From Arcuatula senhousia (taxonomy: Eukaryota; Mollusca; Bivalvia; Mytilida; Mytilidae), in assembly GCA_963971305.1 (NCBI GenBank), contig CAXARO010001648.1, positions 1 through 64,000 on the forward strand: DNA of 64,000 bases, in the 5' to 3' direction. The translations under genes and the position numbers were made by a program. This document shows positions 34,328 through 44,934 of the stretch, one piece after another; position 1 is the first letter of the stretch; each line of letters opens with the position of its first letter. The notes beneath the pieces are model-generated. The model made no database searches. It had not been told where the DNA came from and saw only the letters and a program-made list of their open reading frames with translations.

Positions 34328-36249
34328 CTGTAAAATGAAACAAAAAAAGTTTTCTAAATTTTGTCGAGTTAACTTATTGTTTTCTCTTTTATAAGACACT
34401 ATAAAAGCTTTAGAAATAAATTTACAACAAAAATCAAGGATAACAATTTATGCTGTGTCTGACGCGTATTTTATCTGCATAGAAAGACTCATCAATTGCT
34501 ATTTCGTAAAAAAAAAATCATCAGATTGCATGAAAAAAAAACAAAGAAAACAAAATAATACATACAAACAAGGAGAAGAAATTGTTGCGTTGTTCCATTG
34601 TCTAGCACACAGGAATAGCGTCCACCATCGGCTACCTGAACATTCTTTATTTTAAGGTTGTATCTCCCATTAGGGAAATCTCCTGTAATGGAGATACGAT
34701 TCCTGATCCTCTCTGGAATATTTGGTAAATTGATCTGGTCCTTCCAGGAATACACTACAAGGTCAGGTGGTCCCCTCCAGGTTATGGCCCCTTGTAGAGG
34801 ACAGTTGAGTGTAGTCGTTTCCCAAATCCGGGCGAAAACTACCATCTCCTGGCCGACCACAGGGCCTGAAATATGTTTTTATTATAATGTTTAACCATCG
34901 TTCCAAACAAAATTAAGAGTGGAAAGATTATATTAAAAAATGTGGGAACTCTATTCAAGTAACATACTGAAAATGTAAATGCATAGGTACCTCCCCTCCA
35001 GGGTTTTTGTATTTTGTAGCAACCCCAATCGAGCCTTCTTAGTTGAGCCTTCCTTAACATAAAAGCTTCAAAAGATGTATAGGGTATGTTTGCTCTTTAC
35101 AATTTCCACCCCTTGAAAAAAAAAATCCGAAAAAATTAATGTTCTGCTCGTCAATAATAAAAAAAAAAACTCTTTAGGGTGTTACTACAGTAGGTTTTAA
35201 TTTGGAGAGTCTGTCTAGAGGTTACATGCAATGCACGATAAATATCCTGTTGGGGGCATGATTCGTATAAAGTAGATAAAAGGCTTCCAAGAGCCGCTAC
35301 AGATGCTTTACAGACAAATTCATGGTTGTCGTCACCATTTTGGATTTTGGAGTGGGCAAAATTAATGGAGTGTCTATTGCTTGGTAACACATAAAATTTG
35401 GCGAATTTGTACATTATTCTCTCTTTATCTTCATGAAATTTACCTCTTTACAATGTGGCTCTGTAACATATTCCGACCAATATACCGTCAAAGGGTATAA
35501 CTTTTACGAGTTACAAATATCGCAATTTTTATTCAATAGGGGGTGTTTAATTTCAGCGGTCTTATTTTTACGTTTTCAGAATACTTTCAACAGGGAATAA
35601 CTACGAAATATTAGTATCTGAACTAGAATTATTAGTTATATATGATTCTTTAGACCCCACGAATAATGCGAAAATTATACCCTCGCAAAATTTTTTGCAA
35701 TACGCTTAACTCGTTCCATCGTTATGTGTCTGCATGTGCGGTTAGTGTATTCTTCCGTAAATGACTCTTTTCAGTGTGAGATGACCAGGTTGAGATGCGA
35801 GCACGTGCAACGATCTCACACTGGTCAATTAACCAATAATAACCGCCGGTACTGATATTGATCGGTGATGTAGACCAATGAAATGCAATGTTGTTTTAAA
35901 CTTTCGGTTCTTAGAATGAAGTCACCTAAGGTTTCAGAATATAAAAAAATGATTTTTACGGAAGAAATAGGTACTTACACGCGTTCTTGGAAAACCGGCG
36001 GAGATCTTTCACTCGTGATGGAACTTTTTTGGTCTTTTGACTCGTTCCGCTGCGCTCCACTCGCAAAAAGACTGAAAAATTCTATCACTCGTGACAGATC
36101 AGCCGGTCTTTTCCAAGAACTTATGTAAGAACCTATAAATTTTGTTCTTTTTGTACGTTTGACTGAAATCATGCAAAGCTTAAATCAATATAAGATTGAT
36201 ATACAACCTTACCTATCATCAGAACGGACAACAGGAACACGGACAGCAT
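34205..36249 (-). CDS. Secreted single-Ig protein, soluble paralogue of the neighbouring Ig-TIR receptor
   Basis: Three exons on the minus strand: 36249-36213 (signal peptide), 34865-34566 (Ig domain), and 34327 to about 34205 (stop and 3' UTR). The spliced product is about 113 residues: a hydrophobic leader (MLSVFLLSVLMIG), one Ig domain and then LLLVF-stop. Intron phases are 1 and 1, as in the divergent receptor gene whose first exons start 2.2 kb away. The Ig domain matches the receptor's first Ig at 58 of 95 positions by hand alignment. No membrane or TIR exon was seen downstream, so the product should be secreted. Plausible roles are decoy, ligand or opsonin (inference). Support: TATA box, good splice sites, AATAAA. 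Alternative: a phase-2 donor would join a longer frame running into the CAA repeat. Confidence 0.7.
34228..34233 (-). terminator. Poly(A) signal AATAAA (minus strand)
   Basis: About 95 bp after the terminal-exon acceptor. It fits the end of the secreted Ig transcript. Confidence 0.5.
34566..34865 (-). CDS. Exon 2 of the secreted Ig gene (Ig domain)
   Basis: Exactly 300 bp, phase 1-1, acceptor ATATTTCAG and donor T|GTATGT. Canonical Ig features: first cysteine in TLNCPLQG, ITWRGPP, then DGGRYSCVLDNGTT with the second cysteine in the DxGxYxC motif. The serine of the receptor's DSG is Gly here. N-glycosylation sequon NGT follows the second cysteine. Confidence 0.85.
34866..36212 (-). other. Intron 1 of the secreted Ig gene
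   Basis: Contains an 87-codon open stretch on the minus strand (35151-35414) with no recognised domain and a fold-back repeat at 35968-36138. No further Ig exon was seen. Confidence 0.45.
35968..36138. repeat. Imperfect inverted repeat, arms of about 75 bp
   Basis: AGGTACTTACACG, TTCTTGGAAAACCGGC and CACTCGTGATGGAA on the left pair with TATCACTCGTGA, GCCGGTCTTTTCCAAGAA and TAAGAACCT on the right. The loop is short. Probably a small fold-back MITE inserted in the intron. Confidence 0.75.
36213..36249 (-). CDS. Exon 1 of the secreted Ig gene (signal peptide)
   Basis: ATG at 36249 encodes MLSVFLLSVLMI plus the first base of a Gly codon, then the donor G|GTAAGG. Length and phase closely match the receptor's exon 1. 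Together with the first residues of the next exon (GPVVGQE) it forms a signal peptide with a likely cut near VVG|QE. Confidence 0.7.
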
Positions 36250-36301
36250 TTCTACGATCAGGTTCAGGTCGAAATGTAATGACTGTGTTCAATTTCTCTG
36301 T

Positions 36302-36310
36302 TATTTATAG
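36302..36310 (-). promoter_or_regulatory. TATA box of the secreted Ig gene
   Basis: Minus strand CTATAAATA, 53-61 bp upstream of the ATG at 36249. A start site about 30 bp downstream would leave a short 5' UTR of about 25 bp. Confidence 0.5.
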
Positions 36311-38316
36311 GTTTGGTGGAATCCCGTACCTTAAGCTGAACCACCATGACATATTGCGCTTCATTTTGAGACAACTATAACAGGATATGCATGTATCTGA
36401 TTCAATACTTAACAAAAATATATAAAAACGATTGTAATATCCTGATGTAAGTTTAATTTAGGATTTCTCAAGTGTATTTCCACTTATAAAGGTCCTCCTC
36501 TGTTGTTCTTTTTCTCTAAAATCATAAGACTTTAGACATTATTTATCAGGAATAAAAACATAGGTGGTCAGAGGTTATCACATGTTATAAGAAACACTTA
36601 ACCAAGATTACAAAGGTTTTTAGTTTGTCCTCAAGTGTGAAGAACTTTCGGTTAACATAGACACACGACCAAGCGGCTGTTAAGATTAATAAAGGAGGTT
36701 GTTGAATAAACGTTCGTGATACAACCTTCACAAATCGGCGGCAATTCCAAAAAGCCAGCAGTCGTTATTCTGACCAGTGATTGCTGCTCGTTATCTTGCA
36801 ATTAGCCCAGCATCAAAAATACAATTAAATCAAAACAATTTTTTCAAACAATTAGATGAAAATCTTCTTCTTTACAATTAACAACTAACATAAGACTCTG
36901 ACATAAAACAAGTAGAAAAATTAGCTCTGAATAAGTTTCCTGATCTAGATTAGGTAGATATGATGTGTGGCGGGCTTAAAACTAGCTTTGTGGGCCCAAT
37001 CATCCTCCTACTTGATTAATGACAGCTAGGTCTTTTATTCTATTTTGCTTTCTGACTTGTTTGAACATACATTGACGTCGTTAGATAAAGGATGTTGCCG
37101 TCGTATATAGTAGAAGATAATGTGTACGCGACACAACCCATTCACATAAACAAACGGCAATATAAAGATACCTAATGAAAAACAGCCTGCTCGCTGTTTT
37201 GCGAATGACCAAAGGTTATTCTTTTCTATTTGTTGAAAACTTCTTTTGGTATTCATATCTATGGTTTGTTCGTCCATCACGTAAAAGTTATTTTTGTATC
37301 CTTGGTTTCGCGAGCTTGGATGAAAAATATGTATTCTAGAAAAGGGAAAGGGAAAATTAGTATACTGCATCAGTGACTATAGCTAGCTTCTACTCATATG
37401 AAGTCTGCAGCAGTGTAACTAATGTGCGACGAGGATGGCACTTTTCCATCATTGTGCACCCTCATACTTTGCGGTCAGGTTACTTGTATTTTGTATTCTT
37501 GTAAATGACAACTCGCAAGACAACTTGTCATCAAATTTAGCCATGTACGTAAGCAACATTCACGCTCCATTGTGGATAATTACAGTGATTGCTCGGCAAG
37601 TTTAAGACAATGATCAGCCAATACTTAACCACACAGTGGATATTCAAACCATATGAATCATACCTAAAACTTTCGTTTTACATAACTTCGTATGATTATT
37701 CGAGAAAGGTCAAAAGTAAATTAATTCCTGCATGTAAAAAGTGAATAATATAAAACTAAAATAGCAATTATATTCGTAAGTGAGGTAATTATTTCTTTCT
37801 TTTACCCCAAGCAGCACGAATATCTCGATATCAGGGTGATGAACACAAAAGTTGTGACAATATAATCATGAAATACAAGTAAAAATGAAGATAAAGGTTG
37901 GTTGATAGCAAACTACACCAAAACTGTAGCAATGTGCAAGGAATTTAGCTTTTCTACCAGTAAGGTTTTCCGTATTATTGCATATTAACGATCCGACATG
38001 TAATATAAAAAGGTTACTCCATTCAACCACCAGGGGCACACATTCCAGTGTTAATGTGAGTCAGACCCTGGCTTTTCATTAGAAAACTGATCGCTCTTAG
38101 GTAGACTTTTCATGCTACGGGTCTATTCGCCAAACGGGACAAGCACATGGCCAATTCTTTAAAAAAAACTAAACCAATATATATGAACTTTCAAGGTTTT
38201 CATTCTTTTTTCTCAGTTTTCATCGATTTAAATATTTGCTCGGTTTTTATCGGTTATGGATTTTGTTTCATTCATATATCATAAGTATTAAACATAAACT
38301 GGGCGTAAAATTACTT
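36311..38316. other. Region between the two divergent genes
   Basis: About 2.2 kb between the two start codons. Contains a reversed LINE tail fragment (37105-37215) and otherwise unremarkable AT-rich DNA. Any shared regulatory element would lie here; none could be named by eye. Confidence 0.4.
37105..37215 (-). mobile_element. LINE 3' tail fragment, reversed
   Basis: GTGTACGCGACACAACCC, AACAAACGGCAATA and AACAGCCTGCTCGCTG are the reverse complement of the tail at 13790-13915 and 16030-16140. Confidence 0.55.
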
Positions 38317-38324
38317 TATAAAAA
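38317..38324 (+). promoter_or_regulatory. Candidate TATA box of the Ig-TIR gene
   Basis: TATAAAAA in the context CTTTATAAAAACGG, 105-112 bp before the ATG. A second T/A-rich word (TATTTATATT, about 38345) is an alternative. Confidence 0.3.
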
Positions 38325-38428
38325 CGGAAATTTCACCGAAGTATCTATTTATATTAATACCGTTTAGTATATCAGGAGATTCTTATAAGAAAAGTTATTA
38401 ATCATACAACAAAACTGGTAGAGAAAAC

Positions 38429-38471
38429 ATGTCGTTGTTTGGCTGGGAAGTTTTACTATGCTTTCTAGTAG
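38429..38471 (+). CDS. Ig-TIR exon 1 (signal peptide)
   Basis: ATG in a good context (AAAACATGT) encodes MSLFGWEVLLCFLV, then the donor G|GTAAGA in phase 1. With the next exon's ELTTGQ it forms a signal peptide without a basic start, as in the secreted paralogue. Confidence 0.75.
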
Positions 38472-41400
38472 GTAAGAACTACTCCTATAGTTCTATCAAA
38501 ATAACCTCATTAATTGGCTGAAGCAAGTAAAAGAAGTTCCAATAGGCATTCTGATCAAAAATCCGAAAAGACATAGACATAGCATGCCTTGCGTGTCAAT
38601 TTCTAGATGCAGATTCAAATACGAAGCAGACTTCCTAGAATCTGAATATTTTTTCCTTATTCTTAAGTTTGTGACAGTTTGTTGTACTGAGATGATCACC
38701 TCGAACTTATCTCTATTGTGTCCCACAACTATGTTGTGTTTTGTGTTACTAGACCCTTAGATCGCAATGGAATAGGGAGGTTTGGTGCCATAGAACCTGG
38801 TTCAAATCACCATTTCTTTTGAAATGTCTGTATCAAGTCAGGTCCCTTCAATCTTCGATTTCTCTGGTATGTCTTTGCCTTGTTTGTCTTTGATCTTGAA
38901 GATTGATCATCCCAGTTCGGTAATTTTGTTGTTACCTTTATTTCCTGCTGGCATATATATGCCATGCAAACAGTCACCATTGGGGATTGTTTAATGGAAA
39001 AGGACATCATCAATATGCGTAGTGATTTAAAGAAGTCCGCTTCATATATGAATGAAGAAACAAATCAGCAAGCAATGGCACAATTAGTGTCTGTAATGAT
39101 GCCGTTTGCCTGCTTACACACGCCCCAAAACTATAAATGATAGTCAATTGAAATACAATGTTTTAGAGTTGACCACTGGACAGATAATTACAGTACATGG
39201 GACAGTGGGACAGACCGGGACAATCGTTTGCCCCCTTCAAGGTGTGATTACATGGAAGGGACCACCAAAACTTGTAGTTTATTCCTGGAAAGACCAACTT
39301 AATCTACCCGAAATACCACAGGAAAGACAGAACCGTATAAATGTCACTGGGGATCCTATCAATGGCCATTACAATTTACAGATATCACAGGTACAAGTGG
39401 GCGATTCCGGAAATTACTCATGTGTGCTAGACAAAGGGACCACTCAGGAGTTTCGTTTTGTAGTCGGTAAGCTTATATGAATAGATGAGGCCCCTCATGA
39501 AAAACAAATGACCTGCAGCCTGATGACGACTTCCGAACTCTTTAGTTATAAAATGACCCAACTTAACAGATCATTGAAAACAACCTGCTACCTAATTAAA
39601 ATGTGCTTTAAAATCGACCTTAAAGAAGTTTCAAAGTGGGAGTACCGTCCGGGGACTTCGGTATATTTTTCACAATAGAAAATATGCATGATATGTTAAA
39701 CACAATTATATGCAGAAATAAATCATTAAAGGGGACCAAACATGAATGAGCTAATTTGTACAAAAACATGTACACATCAAGTTTTGCAAAGGTTCGTGAC
39801 TTTACATGTGAAAATGAAATTCCTTATCACCTGTTTTTTTTTTATTCTTAAGGCTTTCGATCGAAATCTTCACATTTCCCAAAATAAAGTATGTTCAATA
39901 CTTATTCAAGACACAAATGCCAATACACTAGAAATACCTTTTTGTCTTTTCTACAGGAAACATAACAGTTCATATTCCGAGGCCGATATATAACGGTAAG
40001 GAAGCACAATCTGTGACATTGGTATGCCTTATACAGTCCGTGGACACAGGGGTACAGAGTGTCACCTGGTCAAGGTGTGGTTCTTTACCACTAAAGCCAG
40101 GTGATAAATACTATCAACCCCAACCTGACAATAACCAGCCTACATAAGGAAGACGAGGGACTGTACTGTTGTAAAGGAACAGATGATGCAAATAATTCCA
40201 ACTCCAGCAGGACAACTTTAACTGTGGAGTCTCTACCACCAAAAAGTAACAATATTACAAAGACAACATCTTAGCAATTCTTGAAAGATAATATTTCTTT
40301 TTATATATTTTTTTTTCATTTTAGAATTTATGGCTCCCCCCTTTTAACAGAAGTGTTTGAATTTAAAAAAGGTTTTCTTGTACAAATATGTATTATTTGT
40401 ATACAAACTGAGCTATCTAATGATGTATCTCTTGTTTTGATATTTTGTGTCACATTCTAATAGAATAGAAACCTTTTTCCATATTTTACAGAGGACACCA
40501 ACAACAACGACAGCATGGTTATTCTGTATATCGTCGTCGGTGTCGTAGTAGCAGCACTCCTTGTTACCTTTCTCCTTGGTATTCACACGAAGAAAACCAA
40601 ACCTTTATTTCTACAACGACTGGCATATTCGCTTCAGAAATTCGAAGATGATGGTATGATCATGTTTTCTCTTGTTAAATTGAACTTAAATCAATTTGAT
40701 TTTAAACATGTGGTTTTTTTGTACTTGGTTAGAGCGAAGTTTGTGCCCAAAAACAAGTTTAACACTGCCACATTTTTAATGTTCATTTTCTCAACCAGGA
40801 ATCTCTGTCAAAGCTTATGATTGCAATCGTCGTTTTTATGTTCAGAAAGGGGTCTTTCATTGATATTGAATCGTATACATTATACTTATCTTGGACCAGT
40901 GGCAAAACGACGAGAAGCCACCACTGTTCACATTGAGCGACCACTGTTCTCATTGATCGACCACTGTTCATATTGAGCGACCACTGTTCACATTGAGCGA
41001 CCACTGTTCACATTGAAGGATTATCGTCGATGTATTATGTGTTGCGTACGTCCATGCAAGTTTCGTTACTTTCTATGGCTTTAAAAGTCATTGACCAATA
41101 TCATGGGTATTCTTTTTCATTTGACACGTGTTTCTGAGAAGTCAGACAATAGAAGACTCCCGTTAACAAATGGTAAAGACGCTCGCAAAACCTTGTACAA
41201 AGCAATATCCAAAGTGAAAAAAAATGTTCAACGGATTTTAAGTTGGGTTTCGAGATAACATTGTGCGTTATATACTAACACACTTATACAAAAAAAAAAG
41301 AAAAGAAAATGTCCAGGCTTCACAATGTATGCGTGTAATGGACATATACTTTCCGGTATGTCTTCGTCGTCTTCGTTTCCATACAAACTTTCCATTGCGA

Positions 41401-42815
41401 CTGAATGTCGCATTCATTGTCGATATGTTTTAAATATCGTCATCCTCTTTAATGCCGTCTATTTCCTTTGAATCCTGAAATCGAATATTTTGATATTATG
41501 GATAATATATGCAATATATATTTACTATTATAAAATTTCCAGGTACTTCTGTTAATGCATTTAAATATCGGAGCAAACTTGAATTGGCCACAAAATTGAC
41601 AAAATTTCGAGAAAACTTAAGCACGTTCTGTGCATTTGAATATCAAAATGAAATTAAATTGATGTAAAAAAAAGTACACATATAAAAAAAAACCAACTGC
41701 AATAAATATATAGAAGGTCGTATACATTTAGATGAGAAGACGTACGACGCTTTTGTATCGTTCAAGTCTGCTGAGAGAGATACCGAGTTTGTCTGTCAAC
41801 ACCTGTACCAAAGGCTGGAGGAGGAACTTGGCTTCAAACTATGTATACATACCAAAGATTTCGTACCAGGACATAGTAAGCATTGTGTACCCTTTGTGTC
41901 ACATTTTCTGGACATTTACTTTCAAGTTGAGACTTGCTTAAGAAATAAAGACTATCCCAAAAGCAATTTATACAGGTACCTTACAAGCAAATCCATGCAT
42001 GTTTTTTTTCTAGTTATCTAAAGACTGAACTTGGATGACCAATTTCAATGTCCAAGAGAAAAGACAAGACGACGAAGACATACCGGAAATATTTAAGATC
42101 GCAATGGTCCTGACTTGGTACAGGCATTTCAAAAGAAATGGTGGGTTAAAACAGGCAGTTTAACATGTTGAAGATATAAAATAAACAAGTCTGATAATGT
42201 TCTCAACTGTCTTAGTTATTGTGATATAAATTGGTGCGCCATAAAACCTGATTCAACCCACTATTTTTGTATATTTTTGTTAAAAATGCAAAACCTAGTC
42301 AATACCCTTTAAGAGGTCTTAAATTTTCCTGGTTTTCCAGGTCTCACATTGTGTACGCTACATGAACATTTAACATGGGTCATTCCTTTCTTTACAAAAA
42401 TAAATTTTGTTTTTGTTTTTACTTAAAAGCTATATTCAAAAATATTGCTGATGCAATAAACGCCAGTCGTCGGTCTATTCTTGTTATAAGCAAGACATAT
42501 TTAGAAGCAGGATATACAACAGTTGAATATGAGATGGCTCACACTGAAATGATTAACTCCAAGCATATGATCATACCCATTCTCTTAGAACCTATTGAAG
42601 TCTTAGAAGCAAACATGGACGACACGATGAAAAACTTTATGAAATCGGTGACATATATCACATGGCCAGGGACAACCAATCAGAAGGCACTTAGAACATT
42701 TTGGAAAAGACTTGAACTATCAATGCCAAAGAAAACAAGGTCACGACAAAGTGAAAACAACGAACGTATTTCTTTGTTGACCTCCTCACAAACTATGGCA
42801 AAACAATTTTTATAA
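38429..42815 (+). CDS. Ig-Ig-TM-TIR receptor (innate immune receptor, IL-1R-like architecture)
   Basis: Six exons: 38429-38471, 39167-39466, 39957-40245, 40492-40653, 41714-41875 and 42430-42815. All splice sites are GT/AG and all five introns are phase 1. With the one-base shift in exon 3 ignored, the product has about 446 residues: signal peptide 1-14, Ig 15-114, Ig 115-210, membrane span about 219-240, and a cytoplasmic TIR about 275-413 with a short basic tail. TIR box 1 is YDAFVSF (275), the BB-loop box 2 KDFVPGH (312, proline kept) and box 3 FWKRL (409). Ig plus TIR on one membrane chain is the IL-1 receptor layout and signals through MyD88-type adaptors in animals. The ligand is unknown. 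Literal reading ends at TAA 40145 because of the frameshift, so it is a pseudogene, a polymorphic null or an assembly error. Confidence 0.85.
38780..39010 (-). mobile_element. Dispersed repeat fragment in intron 1
   Basis: The reverse complement carries AAATCGAAGATTGAAGGGAC, TGATACAGACATTTC and AAAAGAAATGGTG, shared with 42030-42170 and 13376-13480. On that strand it is open for 68 codons (KVTTKLPNWDDQSS), suggesting a coding remnant of a retroelement. Confidence 0.55.
39167..39466 (+). CDS. Ig-TIR exon 2 (first Ig domain)
   Basis: 300 bp, acceptor ATGTTTTAG, donor G|GTAAGC. Cysteines in TIVCPLQG and DSGNYSCVLD, core tryptophan in VITWKGPP, conserved VVYSWKDQ. Sequons NVT and NYS. Reading through the donor gives GKLI-stop at 39478, so an unspliced transcript would encode a soluble single-Ig form. 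Confidence 0.9.
39957..40245 (+). pseudogene. Ig-TIR exon 3 (second Ig domain) with one-base frameshift
   Basis: Acceptor TTTTCTACAG, donor A|GTAACA. The first half reads in the frame set by exon 2 (GNITVHIPRPIYN, VTLVCLIQSV, VTWSRCGSLPLKPGD). The second half needs the +1 frame (NPNLTITSLHKEDEGLYCCKG), and that frame enters exon 4 correctly. The exon is 289 bp where 288 would keep phase, so one extra base lies between about 40095 and 40112. Uncorrected, a stop follows at 40145-40147. Extra cysteines in SRC and YCC suggest a second disulphide. Confidence 0.85.
40492..40653 (+). CDS. Ig-TIR exon 4 (transmembrane)
   Basis: 162 bp, phase 1-1. A polar stalk (DTNNNDS) leads into MVILYIVVGVVVAALLVTFL, then a basic stop-transfer (HTKKTK) and an intracellular juxtamembrane stretch ending KFEDD. 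Donor G|GTATGA. Confidence 0.85.
40921..41020 (+). repeat. 20-bp minisatellite, five units, in intron 4
   Basis: CCACTGTTCACATTGAGCGA five times in exact 20-bp register, with single changes (TCTC, GATC, TATA, GAAGGA). Confidence 0.95.
41714..41875 (+). CDS. Ig-TIR exon 5 (TIR, first half)
   Basis: 162 bp, acceptor AAATATATAG, donor A|GTAAGC. Encodes HLDEKTYDAFVSFKSAERD, QRLEEELGFKLCIH and KDFVPGH: strand A, helix A, strand B and BB loop of a TIR fold. TLRs usually have RD.xPG; here KDFVPG. Confidence 0.9.
42030..42170 (+). mobile_element. Dispersed repeat fragment in intron 5
   Basis: AAGAGAAAAGACA, GACGAAGACATACCGGAAA, TCCTGACTTGGTACAGGC and CATTTCAAAAGAAATGGTGG; same family as 13376-13480. 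Confidence 0.55.
42430..42815 (+). CDS. Ig-TIR exon 6 (TIR second half and C-terminus)
   Basis: Acceptor ACTTAAAAG; the split codon gives Thr after FVPGH. Encodes IADAINASRRSILVISKTYL, the TVEYEMAH helix whose glutamate lies near the TIR NADase catalytic position (no activity is implied), MIIPILLEPIEVLE, YITWPG and FWKRLEL. Then a basic, serine-rich tail to TAA. Confidence 0.9.
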
Positions 42816-43860
42816 CAATCGCCTTAAATCGGCAACTACTTTAACATTTGCTTTGTCTGCTTTCTTGTTTGTACTGTTGAAATGTATAAATGAGGTATGT
42901 GACTTTAGGGCAACGTATGATAACACTTGTTAGATTTTTTTGTCAGATTTGTATTTAAAATTTTTGATTACCCAACATTTGTGAACTTCAATACACAGGA
43001 GTAGCGTTACCGAGAGTTAGCAAAGAATTCCGCTCCAACCGGACCTAGGGACCCTCCTAATCTTGCAGTGAGGTGCGGGTGATAAGCGTCCCCTGTGACT
43101 TTTGGATGAGTGTTGTACCTTTGCATTCACTTCAATGTCCATAGTGTGGCTCTTTTTACTCCATATTCCTTCATTTTTAGATAACAAACAAAGCATCCGA
43201 TTGAACCTGAGAAAGGTTTAATTTGCCAACAATCTCAATTTCATTGCAATTGATAGTTTCTTTTTGTTTTCTTTAAATTCTTCTAAGTTAATGTTATCTG
43301 CGACATATCAAACTGATTTCTAAACGTTTCATGTTTACATTATATTAATTCATTTTTTAATAATTGTGCACAATATCATTCATGGGTGCAACATTGGTGA
43401 AAAAAAACTTCAAAGAGACTTCAAAGAGGATTTTTTGCAAAGGCCTGTATTGTCTAAATTTGGTCAATGAAGACTCAAATTGGGCTTAACTATATATAAG
43501 AGGGATAGTCCAAATGTCCAACATTTAAGTTGGTATGGATCTCATGATCCCCCCCTTGTCGTGGATATTTGAAGGGTCATAGAGATATTTAAAAGAAGGG
43601 GAAGGTACACAATAGTGAACGCATTTTGTCTGATTAAAGGTAAATATTGTACATGCCAAATTTGTTTAAGACTTTCATTTTTTTGCTGTTGTAAATAACT
43701 TTCTCCTAATACTTTGCATGACTGTGTTAATCATGTTTTTTTTTAATCTTCATAGTGTTAACATTGAGTTTTTTATGTCTTCATTAAGTTTTGATATAAG
43801 GTATTAACAGAGAGTCATACAATTTCGAACAGTCTTAGAAAATAAAATGTGGAATAAATG
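42816..43860 (+). other. 3' flank / possible 3' UTR of the Ig-TIR gene
   Basis: No exon. The first clear AATAAA words I see are at about 43841 and 43852, roughly 1 kb after the stop, so the 3' UTR could be long. Confidence 0.35.
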
Positions 43861-43894
43861 TTCGCCACATGTACAACGCACATAATACATAAAA

Positions 43895-44160
43895 AATTAG
43901 TATTCGGTAAACAGGAAGTAGCAATTTATCGGGTATGAAATCACTTTACACCTTATAGTACTATGGAATGAAGCTACATGCCTAATATCAAGAAGCTGTG
44001 GCATGTAGTTACCCAGAAAACTTCGACGAAAATTTTGTATATATATGGTCAAAATACATAATAACTTAAGTATTCGGTAAACAGGAAGTAGTGATTTTTC
44101 CGGCATATAATCGCTTTACACCTTATAGTACTATAGGGTGAAGCTACACTTGTGACTGAC
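43895..44160 (-). mobile_element. Dispersed repeat, two partial tandem copies
   Basis: TATTCGGTAAACAGGAAGTA and CACCTTATAGTACTAT both occur twice, about 172 bp apart. The reverse complement matches 16735-16850. Confidence 0.6.
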
Positions 44161-44930
44161 TAGTATTTGATCAATGTTCGTGCATAAAAATGACGCAAGA
44201 GATTTCCAAGATGGATAGCGGGGTATGATTTCAGGTCTGTTGTATCTGCTTCCTGTTTTGATAGAGTTCAGACTGTTACGACTTTTCCGAATTTCTATAA
44301 ACGAGTGGAGATTGTTGTGAATTTGTTTGAATCACTCTTGTCTGACCCCAACATTGTAATCTAAAGAAAATGATATACATGCATGACTGTATCACTCACT
44401 AATAATGGATTCCTTGTATATGAAAAGAATGAAGTTCTACAATCTTTTGAAAATGGGTGACTTTTAAAGTTTTGGGTCGATTGTAATTTGAAATACATAT
44501 ATTTTAAATTTTTTTGGAATAGATCATAGATATATCAAGAGGTATTATATATATGTCATATGGAATAAGACCTATTCAGAGTGTCGAATTTCTTTGTGAC
44601 CATGGCAATCATTGAACAATTTGCTAACTTGTCGTTGTAGTTAAATCATGTTATAAAACATATTCCGGTTTTTTGTGTGTGTTTTTTTTTCGGTTTGGAA
44701 GGGGGGTATAACCTAAAAACCCTCAAGCATTCGGTATAAACATAATCGGAGTACATCGTATTGTACTAATGCAATATGCAAAAGACGATTTAGGCGCATT
44801 AAATTGCTATACACCTATTGTAAAATAGGATAGAAAGCAATATACAAGATATCGGGCCTATCCATCATGTAGTTGCAAAGGAAACAAGGGGTTGCACTAA
44901 GTCGTGCTAAGAATACCCCCACTCGACCAT
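44161..44930. other. Non-coding stretch
   Basis: AT-rich, no features seen. Confidence 0.4.
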
Positions 44931-44934
44931 TTCA

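Noticed and set aside
37035..37370. 111-codon minus-strand frame between the two Ig genes
   Set aside because: Overlaps a LINE tail fragment and shows no domain.
42375..42429. Upstream extension of the last Ig-TIR exon (MGHSFLYKNKFCF...)
   Set aside because: It lies before a splice acceptor whose phase fits exon 5 exactly, so this is intron read-through and not an independent start.
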